Shown here piece after piece: positions 44,385 through 55,098 of a stretch of 64,000 nt of DNA. Source of the stretch: Zasmidium citrigriseum (Eukaryota; Ascomycota; Dothideomycetes; Mycosphaerellales; Mycosphaerellaceae); the NCBI GenBank assembly GCA_002786025.1, contig NHNW01000005.1, positions 372,001 through 436,000 on the forward strand, written 5' to 3'. The notes under the pieces were generated by a model. The model made no database searches. It saw only the letters and a program-made list of their open reading frames with translations, and was not told where the DNA came from. The position numbers were made by a program, and so were the translations under genes. Every line of letters begins with the position of its first letter. Within the stretch, counting starts at the first letter, position 1.

Positions 44385-44853
44385 CTTTGCAGTATGGGGG
44401 CAGTATTCGAGGTTTGAGAAGTCGAGTTTTAAAGACGCAAGTGGTCGTCTCTGTAGACTTAAGGGCGTAAGCAGAACCGGGCGTACAGCCCTGCCCATCT
44501 AAATACTCTTCAGCAGCTTCTGATCACGCCTTACAAGTTGCCAGCCGCTTGCGCCTCATTCCTGTATGCTCACCACGACGATGGGGCCGCTTTGAAAGAC
44601 TTTACAGCCGTACGGACTCTTCACCTTTCCGTCGTCTGATTTATTGCCAGTTCAAATGTGTGATGGGCTTCAATTCTTGCGAAATGATGAGGAGAAGAAG
44701 GACGGCAGAGGAGGTGCAGTCGTTGATGAAAACGGGCTAGTTTCTTGAGCACGAGCCATACTCGCTAGATCCTCCAATCAGAGCTCTGTCAAAAGGGGCT
44801 TGCTGGCAGCTGACGAGCTGATCCTTCCTCTCTACGTTGCATCTTCTGGATTA
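44385..44853. other. intergenic, no gene seen
   Basis: It holds the deaminase promoter and the 3' flank of the GT2 gene. Confidence 0.45.
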
Positions 44854-46824
44854 CTACACTGCATCTTCTACATTACGACCCATTGCATGTGCCGGACTGA
44901 CAATGCTCAACATGTACTGCAGCAATTTCTCATCATCAGTCACCTTCGGATGTCGAACGCTATAGTAGCGAGCGTAGTTGAAGAGCGCCGCGAAACCGCA
45001 AGACAATCAGCATTCTGGACGAAGCATCCGATCATGTGAGGATACGCACCAAGAGAACACATTGACGAGCCGCAGGAAAGTCTTGTAAACTGGATAGTAA
45101 AGGTACACGACCTTCCGCGCCACCATCTCACCACGAAGGCGGAGGTGAACTTCCGCAAATATGGCGGTGACGACGATGTACATGAACAGCACACCAAAGG
45201 TCAGGCCGATCGTGTAGCCAGGATTCACGCCGACTGCCACCGGCCAGATGAACGGGAAGAAGAATAACAGCAGCGTGCTGTACACCTGCGAGACTTGTCA
45301 GTGGCGGCACTTGTCATAAGTATGCCGAAACATACCTCTTGAAACTGATCCAGCTTGGTGAAGAGCTCGTATTGTCGCAGCCTCCAGTTGAACACGATGT
45401 ACCAGCTGTTGTAAAAGATACGGGCCAAGAGGAAGAAGTTCCATCTCCAAAGACGCTGAGCAGTCACAGTCATCTCGCCGTATCCGGCTCGCTCTGATTT
45501 GCCGCCTCGGACAACATGGGCTGGAACCGCTGTCTTGACGAAGACTTGAGAACAGAACTTGATGCGACCTCCAAGCTTCTTGCACATCAAACCGAAGAAC
45601 CAGTCCTCAGAGATGCGGTATCCAGGATGTCTTTGAAAGCAAAGCTCAAGGAATGCTCGCTCCCACAAGCTGATAGCACCATGCGGGAATGATGAGCTGC
45701 CGAGCTTGCCATAGAACGTTCGAGTCAAGCCGGCCAATTTGTATTCCAGGTTTTGTGCTTGCTGGCATAGATTCCCGGGTTGGCCTTCACCATCGGTGGC
45801 CTCTAATGTATATCCAATGCACTTCACCTTGGCATGGCCATGCTTGTCGCCTGCTTGCCCCAATTGGATCCTCTCGGTAACGAGGGGAAACACGTCTGGC
45901 AGAGCAACATCGTCGTCGATGAGAAGGCAGTAACGGAAGCCATATGCTGCAGCTGCGCCAACGTACTGAGCTGCGATCTTCGATCCGATCGGAACCCAGA
46001 TGTGGCGAACGCCAATTGCCTGACAGATCTTGCCAGTGTCATCCAGAGGTTCATCGCTGTTTCCGTTGGCGATCACGAAGATATTTTCTGCTGGGAACGT
46101 TTTGAGGGCGCATTCCAGGGTGCTCTGGATGACATTTGCGGATCGGTGGCAGGGGATAATCACTGCTGTCTCCTGGGCTTTCTCGGCATTCGCTCTCAGC
46201 CAGCTTTGCGTTATCTCTGGCGGTTGCTCGAAGGTGACGAGTAGTGGTGCCACGGCGTACAACAATGCAACGCCAATGAAGATAACGCCACCTGCTTTCA
46301 GATGCAGACTCTCTTTGTATGCGAACCTTCGAAAATTAGTGCAAGGCCATTGCAGAGATAGTATGGCTGTCTACTCACCAGAAGCTGTAGACAGCCCCAT
46401 CCCACAGCGGATGACCGACGAGAAAAAAGTATACGACGCTTGCAAGAAGGAGGTATCCCAGGAATTGCAGTATCACCGAGAACCATCTGGGTGGCGTAAG
46501 CCATTTGTTTCTCTGTTGAGCCAAGCTGATTTGGCTTTCAAGCTTGCTCTTCTCGATGTCGACATCGCCAAAAACATATCTGTCGTCAAAGGGGTCCTCG
46601 GCTTTGCAATATATTGGCTCGGGGCATTGCAAACGACTTTGGTCTTGGTCGAACTGCTCTGACTTCTTTGGTTCAGAGCTCTTGCCAGGCAGAGTCGAAG
46701 AGGATGAAAGATGCTTCGGAGCTGTGTCTTTGGTTGATGAGACCTCGTCAGTGGCCGCAAATGTGGAGACCGACGAGAGATGAGCCGGCTCTGGCTCTTC
46801 AATCATCAGCTTCGTATCGTCCAT
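44854..46824 (-). CDS. processive family-2 glycosyltransferase (Cps1/HAS-like)
   Basis: Exons 46824-46379, 46326-45336, 45285-45050 and 44959-44854 give 592 residues. A disordered N-terminus of ~100 residues precedes two spans (VILQFLGYLLLASVVYFFLV; GGVIFIGVALLYAVAPLL). The GT-A domain has VIIPCHRS, LLIDDDVALP as the metal site, SEDWFFG and QRLWRW (QxxRW), the set for membrane polysaccharide synthases. C-terminal spans follow. It resembles fungal Cps1/hyaluronan-synthase-like GT2s, a group that includes hyphal-growth and virulence factors. The last intron (GTGCGT to TATAG) contains an in-frame-looking FNYARYY stretch typical of the family, so that junction is uncertain. Confidence 0.87.
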
Positions 46825-48438
46825 CTTTTGGTGGCAGTCGTCGTGAGTTGCGTTGCCTGCTCCAAGGGTGGCCGATGACTCTTACATCTTCGCAGACGAA
46901 CCTCATGACTGCTGACCAACAGCCACGCGCTTGCTCCGTGATTGCAGATCCAGGGAGTCAAAGGAGCAAGTATAGAAGGCGCTCACCTCAAAATTTGCAG
47001 CGCAAGCCCCATGTTTCGAACAACGATGGATCGGGTGAACGAACCCTGAGCGATGATCTGGCTGGACTCCTCCTATTCGGATTCTCTCGTCTTTGGTCTG
47101 GCCGTCCGGCAGGCCACGTACCCTGCATTAAGAAAGCCACGAATGTTGCTGGCTCTGGACGGCGCCCTCCCTCTTGCTGTAGATCCCGAATCAAGAGGTT
47201 GAGGTGCCTTGACCCTTGCTTCGATAGGGAGCTATAGTCTCAATTGGGCGTTCGATCGTGCCTCGTTTAGGCAATGGCAAAATCGATGGTCTTGGAGACC
47301 TGCTGTGCATGCATACAACAGAATCTCCGAAAGGTAGGAGGAGATCGCAGGGTCGAGATTGCTTTGAATGTCCTGAAATAAAGCAGACCAATGCAGCCCA
47401 AAAATGCTGTACTACAACGCTTAGAGCTCGCCCAACCAAAGATGAACGCCCAAGGCAATGTTGTGAAGCAAAGGCTGGCTGTTCGCGCTCAGTTCCGGCT
47501 TGAAGGCGTTGCTTTCATTCAATCGTAATTTGCCGACCCTCTCGACCTTGAAAGAACCACGGCAGTCGGTAGTGACTTCTGCCAGTCATCTCTTTCATGG
47601 TGAGGGCAATCGCATAGGGAGTTTACTGCCACACGCAAAACAAGTCGTGGAAGAGACTCCTCACCAAACACGGGTACGATCTCATTCACACATGAATTCG
47701 AAGAACCTTTGGGATACTTCATCTTCCACTTATTACGCTGCTCTACAGTACCATCTCTCGAGTTACTTGCGTCGGCGCAGGCCCTCGGCACATTTGCCAA
47801 AGGCTCAGAGACATGCTTGCCGGCAAGAGTTGGTGAGGACATGGCTGAAGAGCTTGGAGAAGAACAGCGATCGCCACTTTAAGCGGCGCCAGTTCCATTG
47901 CTCTTCGGGCTGCCCCCTTCATCTCCCTTCGTCACAAGGTGAGACAGATTGTTGGACGGCATGTGGTGTATTGAGCCACTGCAACGTGATACGAATGTCC
48001 CAAATTGGAAGTTGAGGGCACAACAAATGCTGCCCCTGAGCTCCAAGTCGCCACCAGATGTCGTCTGAGGTGGGTTGGCGTCGACAGCCCCCGGCTAGAC
48101 CTCGACGTGACCCTCTTGCATACTGATCGATCAAGTCAGGCTGTGAGCTTTCTGGCCCGCCAGGTGCAGCCGCTGGTCTCTACTATGCCCAGCTCCCGGA
48201 ATACACAACGCATATGGTGGCTTCGATAAATTAGCTTCGCCTCTATGCATCGCAGATAGCTCCGCCAGGGCGTCGGTCTGCAGACATTCGTTCTGTTGAT
48301 CAGACTTGATCTCCTTTGGATACTGGTCACATGTAAACGAAGATATAATGTGATGTGGACTGTCAGTCCAACGTCGTGTTCAACAGCTCAGTCTGTGCAT
48401 ACTTCGTACTCCAAGTGCTATACCTGCCTGCCGCTATC
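46825..48438. promoter_or_regulatory. 1.6-kb divergent intergenic region (GT2 / UDP-sugar dehydrogenase)
   Basis: The two gene starts point away from each other, so regulation may be shared. Open frames in it have no family resemblance. A TATAAT lies at 48344-48349, ~90 bp before the dehydrogenase ATG. Confidence 0.45.
48344..48349 (+). promoter_or_regulatory. TATA-like element
   Basis: TATAAT about 90 bp upstream of the ATG at 48439. Confidence 0.35.
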
Positions 48439-49905
48439 ATGATATCTTTCCTTTCAACGACCACTGGAGATAGCGATTTGGCTCCTCATCAGCGTCTCCA
48501 CCTTCCAGAGACGCCTCCTCACACACCACCATGCGATGCTACAGCAAAGACCACTTCAACGGTATCCCTAGACGATCTTGATTCATGTTCTCAAGCACAT
48601 CATGATCTCGACGCTAAGCCGATCGTGGCAGTCGTTGGCACCGGGTACGTTGGTCTCCATCTCGTGGAAGCCTTTTCTGCTGTATACGACGTGATCGCGT
48701 TCGACGTATCCGAGAAGCGTCTCAAAGATATCCAGAAAACGCTTCCTTCCAATACCATGTGCACATCAAATGCGAGCGACCTTGTGCAAGCAACTCATTT
48801 CCTGGTTTCTGTGAACACAACCATCGACGATCAACGGAAAATCGATACATCTTGCCTTCGAACAGCAGTCCAAGCAATCGAGGAACATGCACGCCCTGGC
48901 TCAACTGTTGTGATTGAGAGCTCTGTCGCCGTTGGTATGACGAGAGATCTCTTGTCACCTTTGATGAAGTCGAAGAATCTCAGATGTGGAATGTCGCCAG
49001 AGGTAAGTCCATTCACAATGTAAAGTTTTAACGCAGGCTTTGTGCTGACATTATTCTCCCCATAGCGTGTTGATCCTGGACGTACATACCCACACTACAC
49101 AACGATCCCAAAGATCATCTCAGGCCTAGATGGACCATCTTTGCAGTCGATCCAGTCGCTTTACCTACCAGTCTTCGCCAACCTTGTCGTGGTGTCGAGC
49201 ACAGAGGTGGCCGAGATGACCAAGCTATACGAAAATTGCCAGCGAATGGTGTGTATCGCGTACGTTAACGAGATGGCCGATGCTTGTGTACAGCTATCTC
49301 GAACACTTTCCGAAAGCCAGGCTATGAAAGACGGAACGAATACCACTTCAATCGACCCACTCGAGGTATGCCGTGCGGCTGCTACCAAACCGTTTGGCTA
49401 CATGCCATTCACGCCTTCTCTTGGGGTTGGAGGCCACTGCATCCCTTGCAACCCCTTCTACTTGCTGTCCAATGCTGATTTCCCACTACTCGAAACATGC
49501 ACAACCCGAATGAGAGAGCGACCCGCGTGGATTGGTGATCGATTGATGCGAGAGCTTGAGTCTATCGGTACTGGGCGACCTCGTATCCTCATTGTTGGTC
49601 TAGGATTCAAACGTGGTCAATCTGTTCTCTCGAACTCACCGGGACTGGCCTTGGCAACACACCTTCTCAGCAACTACAATGTTCACGTTGAGTATACCGA
49701 TCCACTCGTCGAACAGAGCGCTGTCCTCTCGATACCGAAGATGGAAGAAGAGCATTGGAATGTGCAGACCTTGCAGCAGTTCGACTACATAGTTGTTGCT
49801 GTTGATCAGCCAGGGCTCCAACTCAGCCTTATCAGCGACGTCGAAGCTCAAGGAACTCTTGTCGAGTGGTTCTGCAGTCGCCGAAAGGTGGCTATGAACG
49901 GCTGA
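48439..49905 (+). CDS. UDP-sugar 6-dehydrogenase family protein (WecC/WbpA-like), divergent
   Basis: Exons 48439-49002 and 49066-49905 (63-nt intron, GTAAGT donor, CATAG acceptor) give 467 residues. A ~58-residue polar extension precedes the NAD fold VAVVGTGYVGLHL (GTGYVG 67-72). SSVAVGMTRDLL, YENCQRMVCIAYVNE and the catalytic loop GVGGHCIPC (Cys313) follow, then the UDP-binding domain GLGFKRG. The family oxidises UDP-Glc, UDP-GlcNAc or UDP-ManNAc to uronates; the GGHCIP form is that of the bacterial aminosugar branch. Two oddities: the Asp after CIPx is Asn (CIPCNPFYL), and the usual D.R.S of the third domain reads SVLSNSP. Activity may be altered. It is the proposed uronate source of the neighbourhood. 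Confidence 0.85.
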
Positions 49906-49998
49906 GATACAACAGCTCTCGATTAGTATCAGGCATTCGGGATGCTGGCAAAATCTGAAAGGCTTCTTGTACGCATCTACTTCACTTTTAGCGTCGCT

Positions 49999-50961
49999 TC
50001 AATCCGATAATTGTTTCCAGCCAGACCACGCATGAATAGCTACACCTCCGAAGGAGTCGTGATGTTTCAGAGCCTCAGTGATATTTTCAATATCCCTCAA
50101 GACAAAAGCTTTGGACGGCGTGGTAGCTTCGTCGCCATACGAAATGGTAGCTCCAACCCCTTTTGTGGTCTCAACAGCAGCCAGTACTCGCGGACGGCAC
50201 TCTTTATCACATCTTGTTACTTCTGTCGCACACTCCACCGCTTTGGCAGCCCGGGCAGCTGCCAGGACAGGATTGGTGTGGTAGCTCATTACCAAGTAGT
50301 CGTCCACGCAAGTCATCATGAGCTCCATGACACTTCTGAGAGGGTCCTCGTCCGTCGGCCATCTTACTTGCAGCGGCTCGCCACAATAGTCAGAAAGCCA
50401 GTGAGGAAGCGCTGCAGCTAGGGGCAGTCCCGCCGTACTCAATATATCCTTGGCGGCCTTGTGGATGTCCAACCAGTCCCGTATAAGAGCATCGCGATCT
50501 GCAGCCTGAGAATGCTTCCAGAGCCCAGTTCCGGGCGAGTGGTTGAGGTGGCAGCCCTTGATGCCGGTGTGAAATGATGCGTGATGGCCGTGCTTCGCGT
50601 AGGGCTCCAGGTCAGCAGAGAAGCCTGCGAACCTCTCACTTTCTTGCACTTGATCGTTGAAAGCGATCAACCTTTGAACGCCCTCGAGGAAATGACCGGG
50701 CCCATCGGCATCGCTGAAATAAACCCTTCCTCCTTCAAGTCCCCAGATTCGGATTCCATGCCGGTAAGCTATGCCATTGAAAGCCTTGAGCATGCTGTCA
50801 TATCTGTTGTAGTGAGACGCATCGAGATAGAGATAGAGGTCGGTTATAGATGACGTATCTGCTGAATGGAAGAGCTGATCGATGACTGGGTAGGACGACA
50901 GGACGTCATGGGTGTTCCAGACCCACATAGGACGAGAAAGCTTGTGCTGTTGGATGCTCAT
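49999..50961 (-). CDS. TIM-barrel-like protein, possible glycoside hydrolase
   Basis: Single exon, 320 residues, no signal peptide. It begins MWVWNTHDVLSS and carries alternating strand/helix segments: ITDLYLYLDAS, GIRIWGLEGG, FAGFSADLEPYA, DDYLVMSYHTNP, RVLAAVETTKGVG and GGVAIHAWSGW at the end. The ADLEPY strand end, with acidic residues, and the late aromatic strand recall glycoside-hydrolase-like TIM barrels, but I cannot assign a family. It converges on the dehydrogenase gene with ~90 bp between stops. Polysaccharide systems often include a cognate hydrolase; here that role is inference. Confidence 0.7.
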   Translation of the reverse strand: MSIQQHKLSRPMWVWNTHDVLSSYPVIDQLFHSADTSSITDLYLYLDASHYNRYDSMLKAFNGIAYRHGIRIWGLEGGRVYFSDADGPGHFLEGVQRLIAFNDQVQESERFAGFSADLEPYAKHGHHASFHTGIKGCHLNHSPGTGLWKHSQAADRDALIRDWLDIHKAAKDILSTAGLPLAAALPHWLSDYCGEPLQVRWPTDEDPLRSVMELMMTCVDDYLVMSYHTNPVLAAARAAKAVECATEVTRCDKECRPRVLAAVETTKGVGATISYGDEATTPSKAFVLRDIENITEALKHHDSFGGVAIHAWSGWKQLSD

Positions 50962-51375
50962 TTCGGTCGATCGATATACGTATTCTCGCTGAGATGAGAG
51001 GTAGCTCCAGCTAGCGAGTTCGGAAGAAAGAGGACGAGAGATGTCTATAATACTCTTTTGTGCTCTACTCTCGTGTTCGGGTGATTTACAAAAGGTGGCC
51101 TGTACCCTCGGACGAGTCGGGAAGTTGGTTCTGGCTTTCAGCCTTCTTGAGCAGAAGGCTGCGTTCCCGACCGGTCGTTGAACAGCTCTGCACGACTGTA
51201 AGTGGTACTTATGCTAGTTTCACTCTTTGAGAAACGACATTGTTTCATGATGTGTGTACACTCCCGCTGTACGGCAATTGTGGCAATGGCTGGACATATG
51301 TCAACGAACGAGAATGTCTTAAATTGGGCAAAGCCAACAGACAGACAGCGCCGTAAGTTCGGGGGTCTTGCTATT
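50962..51375. other. intergenic, no gene seen
   Basis: It holds the promoter of the TIM-barrel-like gene and the 3' flank of the egghead-like gene. Confidence 0.45.
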
Positions 51376-52771
51376 TCAGTTCTTCTGCACTACATAAAAA
51401 GAAGAAACTGGACAACAAAGACTATACAGGATTGCCGCCGCCTGCAGTATCTGAGCCCCTATCGACAAGATTGGCGCGAGGAGGATGTGCCAAGTCATCT
51501 GCCATGTGGACTGGCCTGCATCGATGTCTTGCAGCAACATTGCTGCCATAGAAGTAAAGAAATTCCCACTGAAGTATACTTCCATCCAAACAACAAGCCA
51601 ATGTGGCAGGTCGAGATTCAAACCCCAGCTGAGCAGAGCCAGAGGAATCTCCAGTGTGCTCAACGCCCAGGTGATGTCCATGAGCTTGCCCCAGAATCGG
51701 ACTTGCCACATCCCGCAAAACCATCTTCTTCTCTGTTTAAGAAAGTCTCGCATGGTGATATCGCACTGCTCCCTTGCGATCGATGGAATCCATCCACCGC
51801 CGTAGCCCATTCGACAAGCTTTGTCGGCAAACCAGAAATCCTCTGCGAGACACGATGTGTCCCAAGTGACAGCATTCTCGACTGTGCCACTAGTGAGGAG
51901 AAAAGATCCGTGACATCCCCAGCATGTGTAGTGTAGCCGCGAATGCTGCACCTGAAAGCGGCCCAAGTCGTCACGAAAGCGGAGAACCTCGACGAAAGTG
52001 AGTAGAGCGGACTTCCAGTAGTTGACAGTGTTGTACATGATCATTCCTTGGCCCCATTCAAAGCGTGTATTTTCGATGAACTGGATGCACGTGCGGATAC
52101 AATGCTCGTTGACACATGTCTCCTCGTCCAGATGAAGCACCCAGTCTTGATGACCTAGGCACTGATTCTCTCGAAAGTATTCAAGTGCCCTTGCCTTATA
52201 CAGTGCATTGGGCTTGCGGTAGGTCCCTGGCACAGCAATGACATCCGATTGCAAAGTTTCCGTATCAAGATTCGCGCATTGCTCGGTCAGAACTGTAAAT
52301 CGCAGACGATGGTCTAGAACGAGCAACGATCTTGCCTGGTTTGCCGAACGTAAGACGGTATCTCGGTTGACTCCTTTCGTTACGAGACAGAGGTGCAAAG
52401 ACCTCCAACGGCGTCTCCATGTTAGAGGCTGCTCCTGAATAGCTGTTTGCATAGGGAAGAGCGTTGTGATAGTCGAGATTGACCCTGAGATCAACACCAC
52501 TAGAAGAACGCAAATGAACGGTAGTCGCGGGCTCGAAAACGCCAATGCAATAGGTGCTATGGATTCATGTCGCTGGTTGCCATCGATGCAAGCAGCTACA
52601 GTGGAGAGCACTACTGCAGTCAGATTTCAACCGAAGTGGAATTCGTATCTCATGTGTTGGGCGATGGATGATTCACTTACAAAGGTAGCTCGCTGCACAG
52701 CCAGTCAGATGGATCACAGAGTTGAACGAGAGTATGCGCAGAATTCGACTAGTTCGACATTCCATGGGCAT
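51376..52771 (-). CDS. egghead/Bre-3-like family-2 glycosyltransferase
   Basis: Exons 52771-52681 and 52613-51376 (67-nt intron, GTAAGT donor, CTGCAG acceptor) give 442 residues. The short first exon was added because the main frame otherwise has no ATG; it supplies MPMECRTSRILRIL and leads into the first span. A second span is FICVLLVVLISGSI. The catalytic region has QDWVLHLDEETCV, CLAEDFWFADKA and KQRRRWFCGMW (QxxRW), then three C-terminal spans. Egghead/Bre-3 enzymes are beta-1,4-mannosyltransferases acting on glucosylceramide in invertebrates; related GT2s occur in fungi with little known function. A second ATG at 52765 is also possible. Confidence 0.83.
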
Positions 52772-53124
52772 GCTGTGTGCGTCGTCGTTCGAACGTTGGT
52801 GACAGGAAGGCTTCTTACCCGCAGCGATCATGTGTAGTAGGTACTATACCTTGCACATTTTCGATCTTCATCGTCTTGACTGACGTGCTGCCACGTACAA
52901 GATTCCGTGGACAAGTCCCAGATCCTCCCGAGTGTTACACATATGTGTAGCGCATGGCTTTCAAGTGAGTTGCCATGTTACACGACTTTAGAGCAACAGT
53001 CCGTTTGCGGATATGGCTGCTCTTCGTGGAGATGATCGAAGACTCCTTGAATCGCTTCATTTCCACTGTGCGGCGCCGCTTGAATAGCCGTGTACACCTC
53101 GAGATGAGGTGGCTCTTGAGGAGA
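52772..53124. other. intergenic, no gene seen
   Basis: It lies between the egghead-like gene start and the FMO stop. Nothing recognised. Confidence 0.45.
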
Positions 53125-54677
53125 TTACAGGAACCACAAAGCGTCAGCCCGTTCCTGATGTGACTCTGCTCCTTCGCCACTCTTTTCAACCTCGCTCACG
53201 CCACTGGGTCCTTCCGGGTATCTTTTGATGTGTTTGATGGCCCATCTCGTCCTCTCATCAATCACAGGTGGACATCTTCCGTGTCCCTCAAGCATTGGAA
53301 GTCCCGCAAACTCGAAAAGCCAGCGGAACCATTCCATCGTTTCACCAGAATCCCATTCAAGCTGGTGGAAATTTGTGTGTCTTTTCGCCGTCTCTTCTGC
53401 TCGATGCGCTTCCCACCTCTTCTGTGCCTCTCTCGATGGCAAAGAAAGAGCATGTCGTTTCGACCACAGCCTTGCGATCGCCACGGCTTGGTATTCGAAA
53501 GATCGGAATGTGATCGCTCTGGCAAATCCCACGATGGCAAGAGTTGGAACGTCCTGGAATAAGGTATGTTGATAGTTTTTGATTAGACGATTGGTCTTGT
53601 AGTCGTAGAGATCGCGACCGTTCGCACGTGCGTTCCAGAATGGGAAGGATGGCTTGTATCCGGTGCAATATATGACCCTGTCGATCTTCTCAAGAGAACT
53701 TCCATCGTCGAAAAAAATAGTCCCGTCTTGTCTATATTCAGTGATAACACTCTTGTACACAAGACCGTCTGGTGGTTCGACATCGTCCCAATGCCGCTTT
53801 GAGCGACGCGACAAGTAGAAGGGCTTTATCACATCAGCAGAACGGAGCAAATGCTGAACAATGTCGTATCCAGATGCTGAGTTTCCCACAACGATGACTC
53901 GCTGGTCTTTGTACTCCTTCACGGTGCGATAAGCTTTCGAGTGCTGTATCCGATCGGGGAACTTCGACATGAAAGATTTGAGCCCGTGCACGAAGGGTAT
54001 CTGTGAAGCAGTCAAAGATGCACCCCAAACAGTGTCAACAAGAACTCACATATGGCACCGCATAATGTCCATTCGCCAGCACCACTGCGTCAAATTCCTC
54101 TTCCCACCACTCATCAATGTTCCTAGCAGGATCATGTTTCCTTAAGACCAACTTCCATCTGTCGTGAGGTAGACTTATCAGATCCTCCAGAGTAGTATTG
54201 TGGACCACAAATGAGTCCGTCTGATGTAACGAGAAGTAATTCTGGATGTACTGTTTCGGAACATGTCCTCCCACGAAAGGTCCGTACGGAAATGGGAAAT
54301 CCGTAAAGCACATCGCCACATCAGGCACGTTGGTAAGTAGGCCATCGTAGATAGGTGTTTGATCCAATCGATTCTGTGTTACTGGAGGTCGAGTACATGG
54401 TAGCTGCTCTGGAACTGGTATCGCTGGATCGATCTTAGGTGGAAGAGCCCCTGGATCTAAAGGAACATCGCCTGGGTCGGGATCGAAGTTCCAGACACCT
54501 CCGGGACAAGATCGTTTCTCGTAGACTTTGATGGTGTCGAAGTAGTCCTCCGCGTGGATTGCTGCAGCTGCAGCGGCACCTGAAGACCAAGTCAGCTGAG
54601 GGCCAGCGAAAGGTCGTCTTCTTCTGGCTTCATTTACCGCTGGCTCCAGCTCCTATGATTGCAACACTCTTGACCAT
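53125..54677 (-). CDS. flavin-containing monooxygenase (FMO-like)
   Basis: Exons 54677-54638, 54579-54050 and 54000-53125 (introns 58 and 49 nt) give 481 residues. A tiny first exon encodes MVKSVAIIGAGAS, completing the FAD GxGxxG across the junction. The NADPH fold VIVVGNSASGYDIV lies near residue 230. VYEKRSCPGGVWNFDPD is the usual FMO segment, and IDRVIYCTGYKPSFPF is the conserved C-terminal ATG-type motif. It would oxygenate a soft N or S centre, or act as a Baeyer-Villiger-like enzyme. It adjoins the NRPS tail-to-head on the same strand but lacks resemblance to ornithine N5-hydroxylases (SidA). Confidence 0.87.
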
Positions 54678-55098
54678 GATGAGATATGTATTAATGGGAT
54701 AGAAAGAGAACAAATTGGTCTCATCTCTGCTGAGGTGTTGACGACGTCGGATGTCACCCTGTCACAGCTTAGTATGGTGTGCATGGTAACCTGGATTGCG
54801 TGCTCGTCAGATGTCATCCACCAACCTGGGGGCCGACGACCGACAGCAGGGAAAGAGATCAAGCATAAAACGGAGAGATGCTGTCGAGTCCTAGAACGCA
54901 GAAAGTACATTCAATTCTCATTAATTCAAAAGATCCCGAACATTCACTCACATTTGATCCGTCTAGTCCCTAACCCAACGCCGCGCTTTCGCAATCCATG
55001 CAATCCGAACACGAAAGTTACCACCATCCCTGAACGCCCTCCCTCACCATCCATGCAGCCACGCTCTCAGGGAACTCAAAAAGCTTCAGATGCCCTAA
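54678..55098. other. intergenic, no gene seen
   Basis: FMO promoter and NRPS 3' flank; nothing else recognised. Confidence 0.45.

Noticed and set aside
47500..48015. 171-codon open frame between the GT2 and dehydrogenase genes
   Set aside because: Low-complexity, Ser/His/Arg-rich composition with no motif, splice support or signal peptide; looks like a chance frame in a promoter region.
53125..54677. FMO as a SidA-type ornithine N5-monooxygenase paired with the NRPS
   Set aside because: Its segments (GGVWNFDPD, CTGYKPSFPF) fit the general FMO family, and no ornithine-hydroxylase features were seen.
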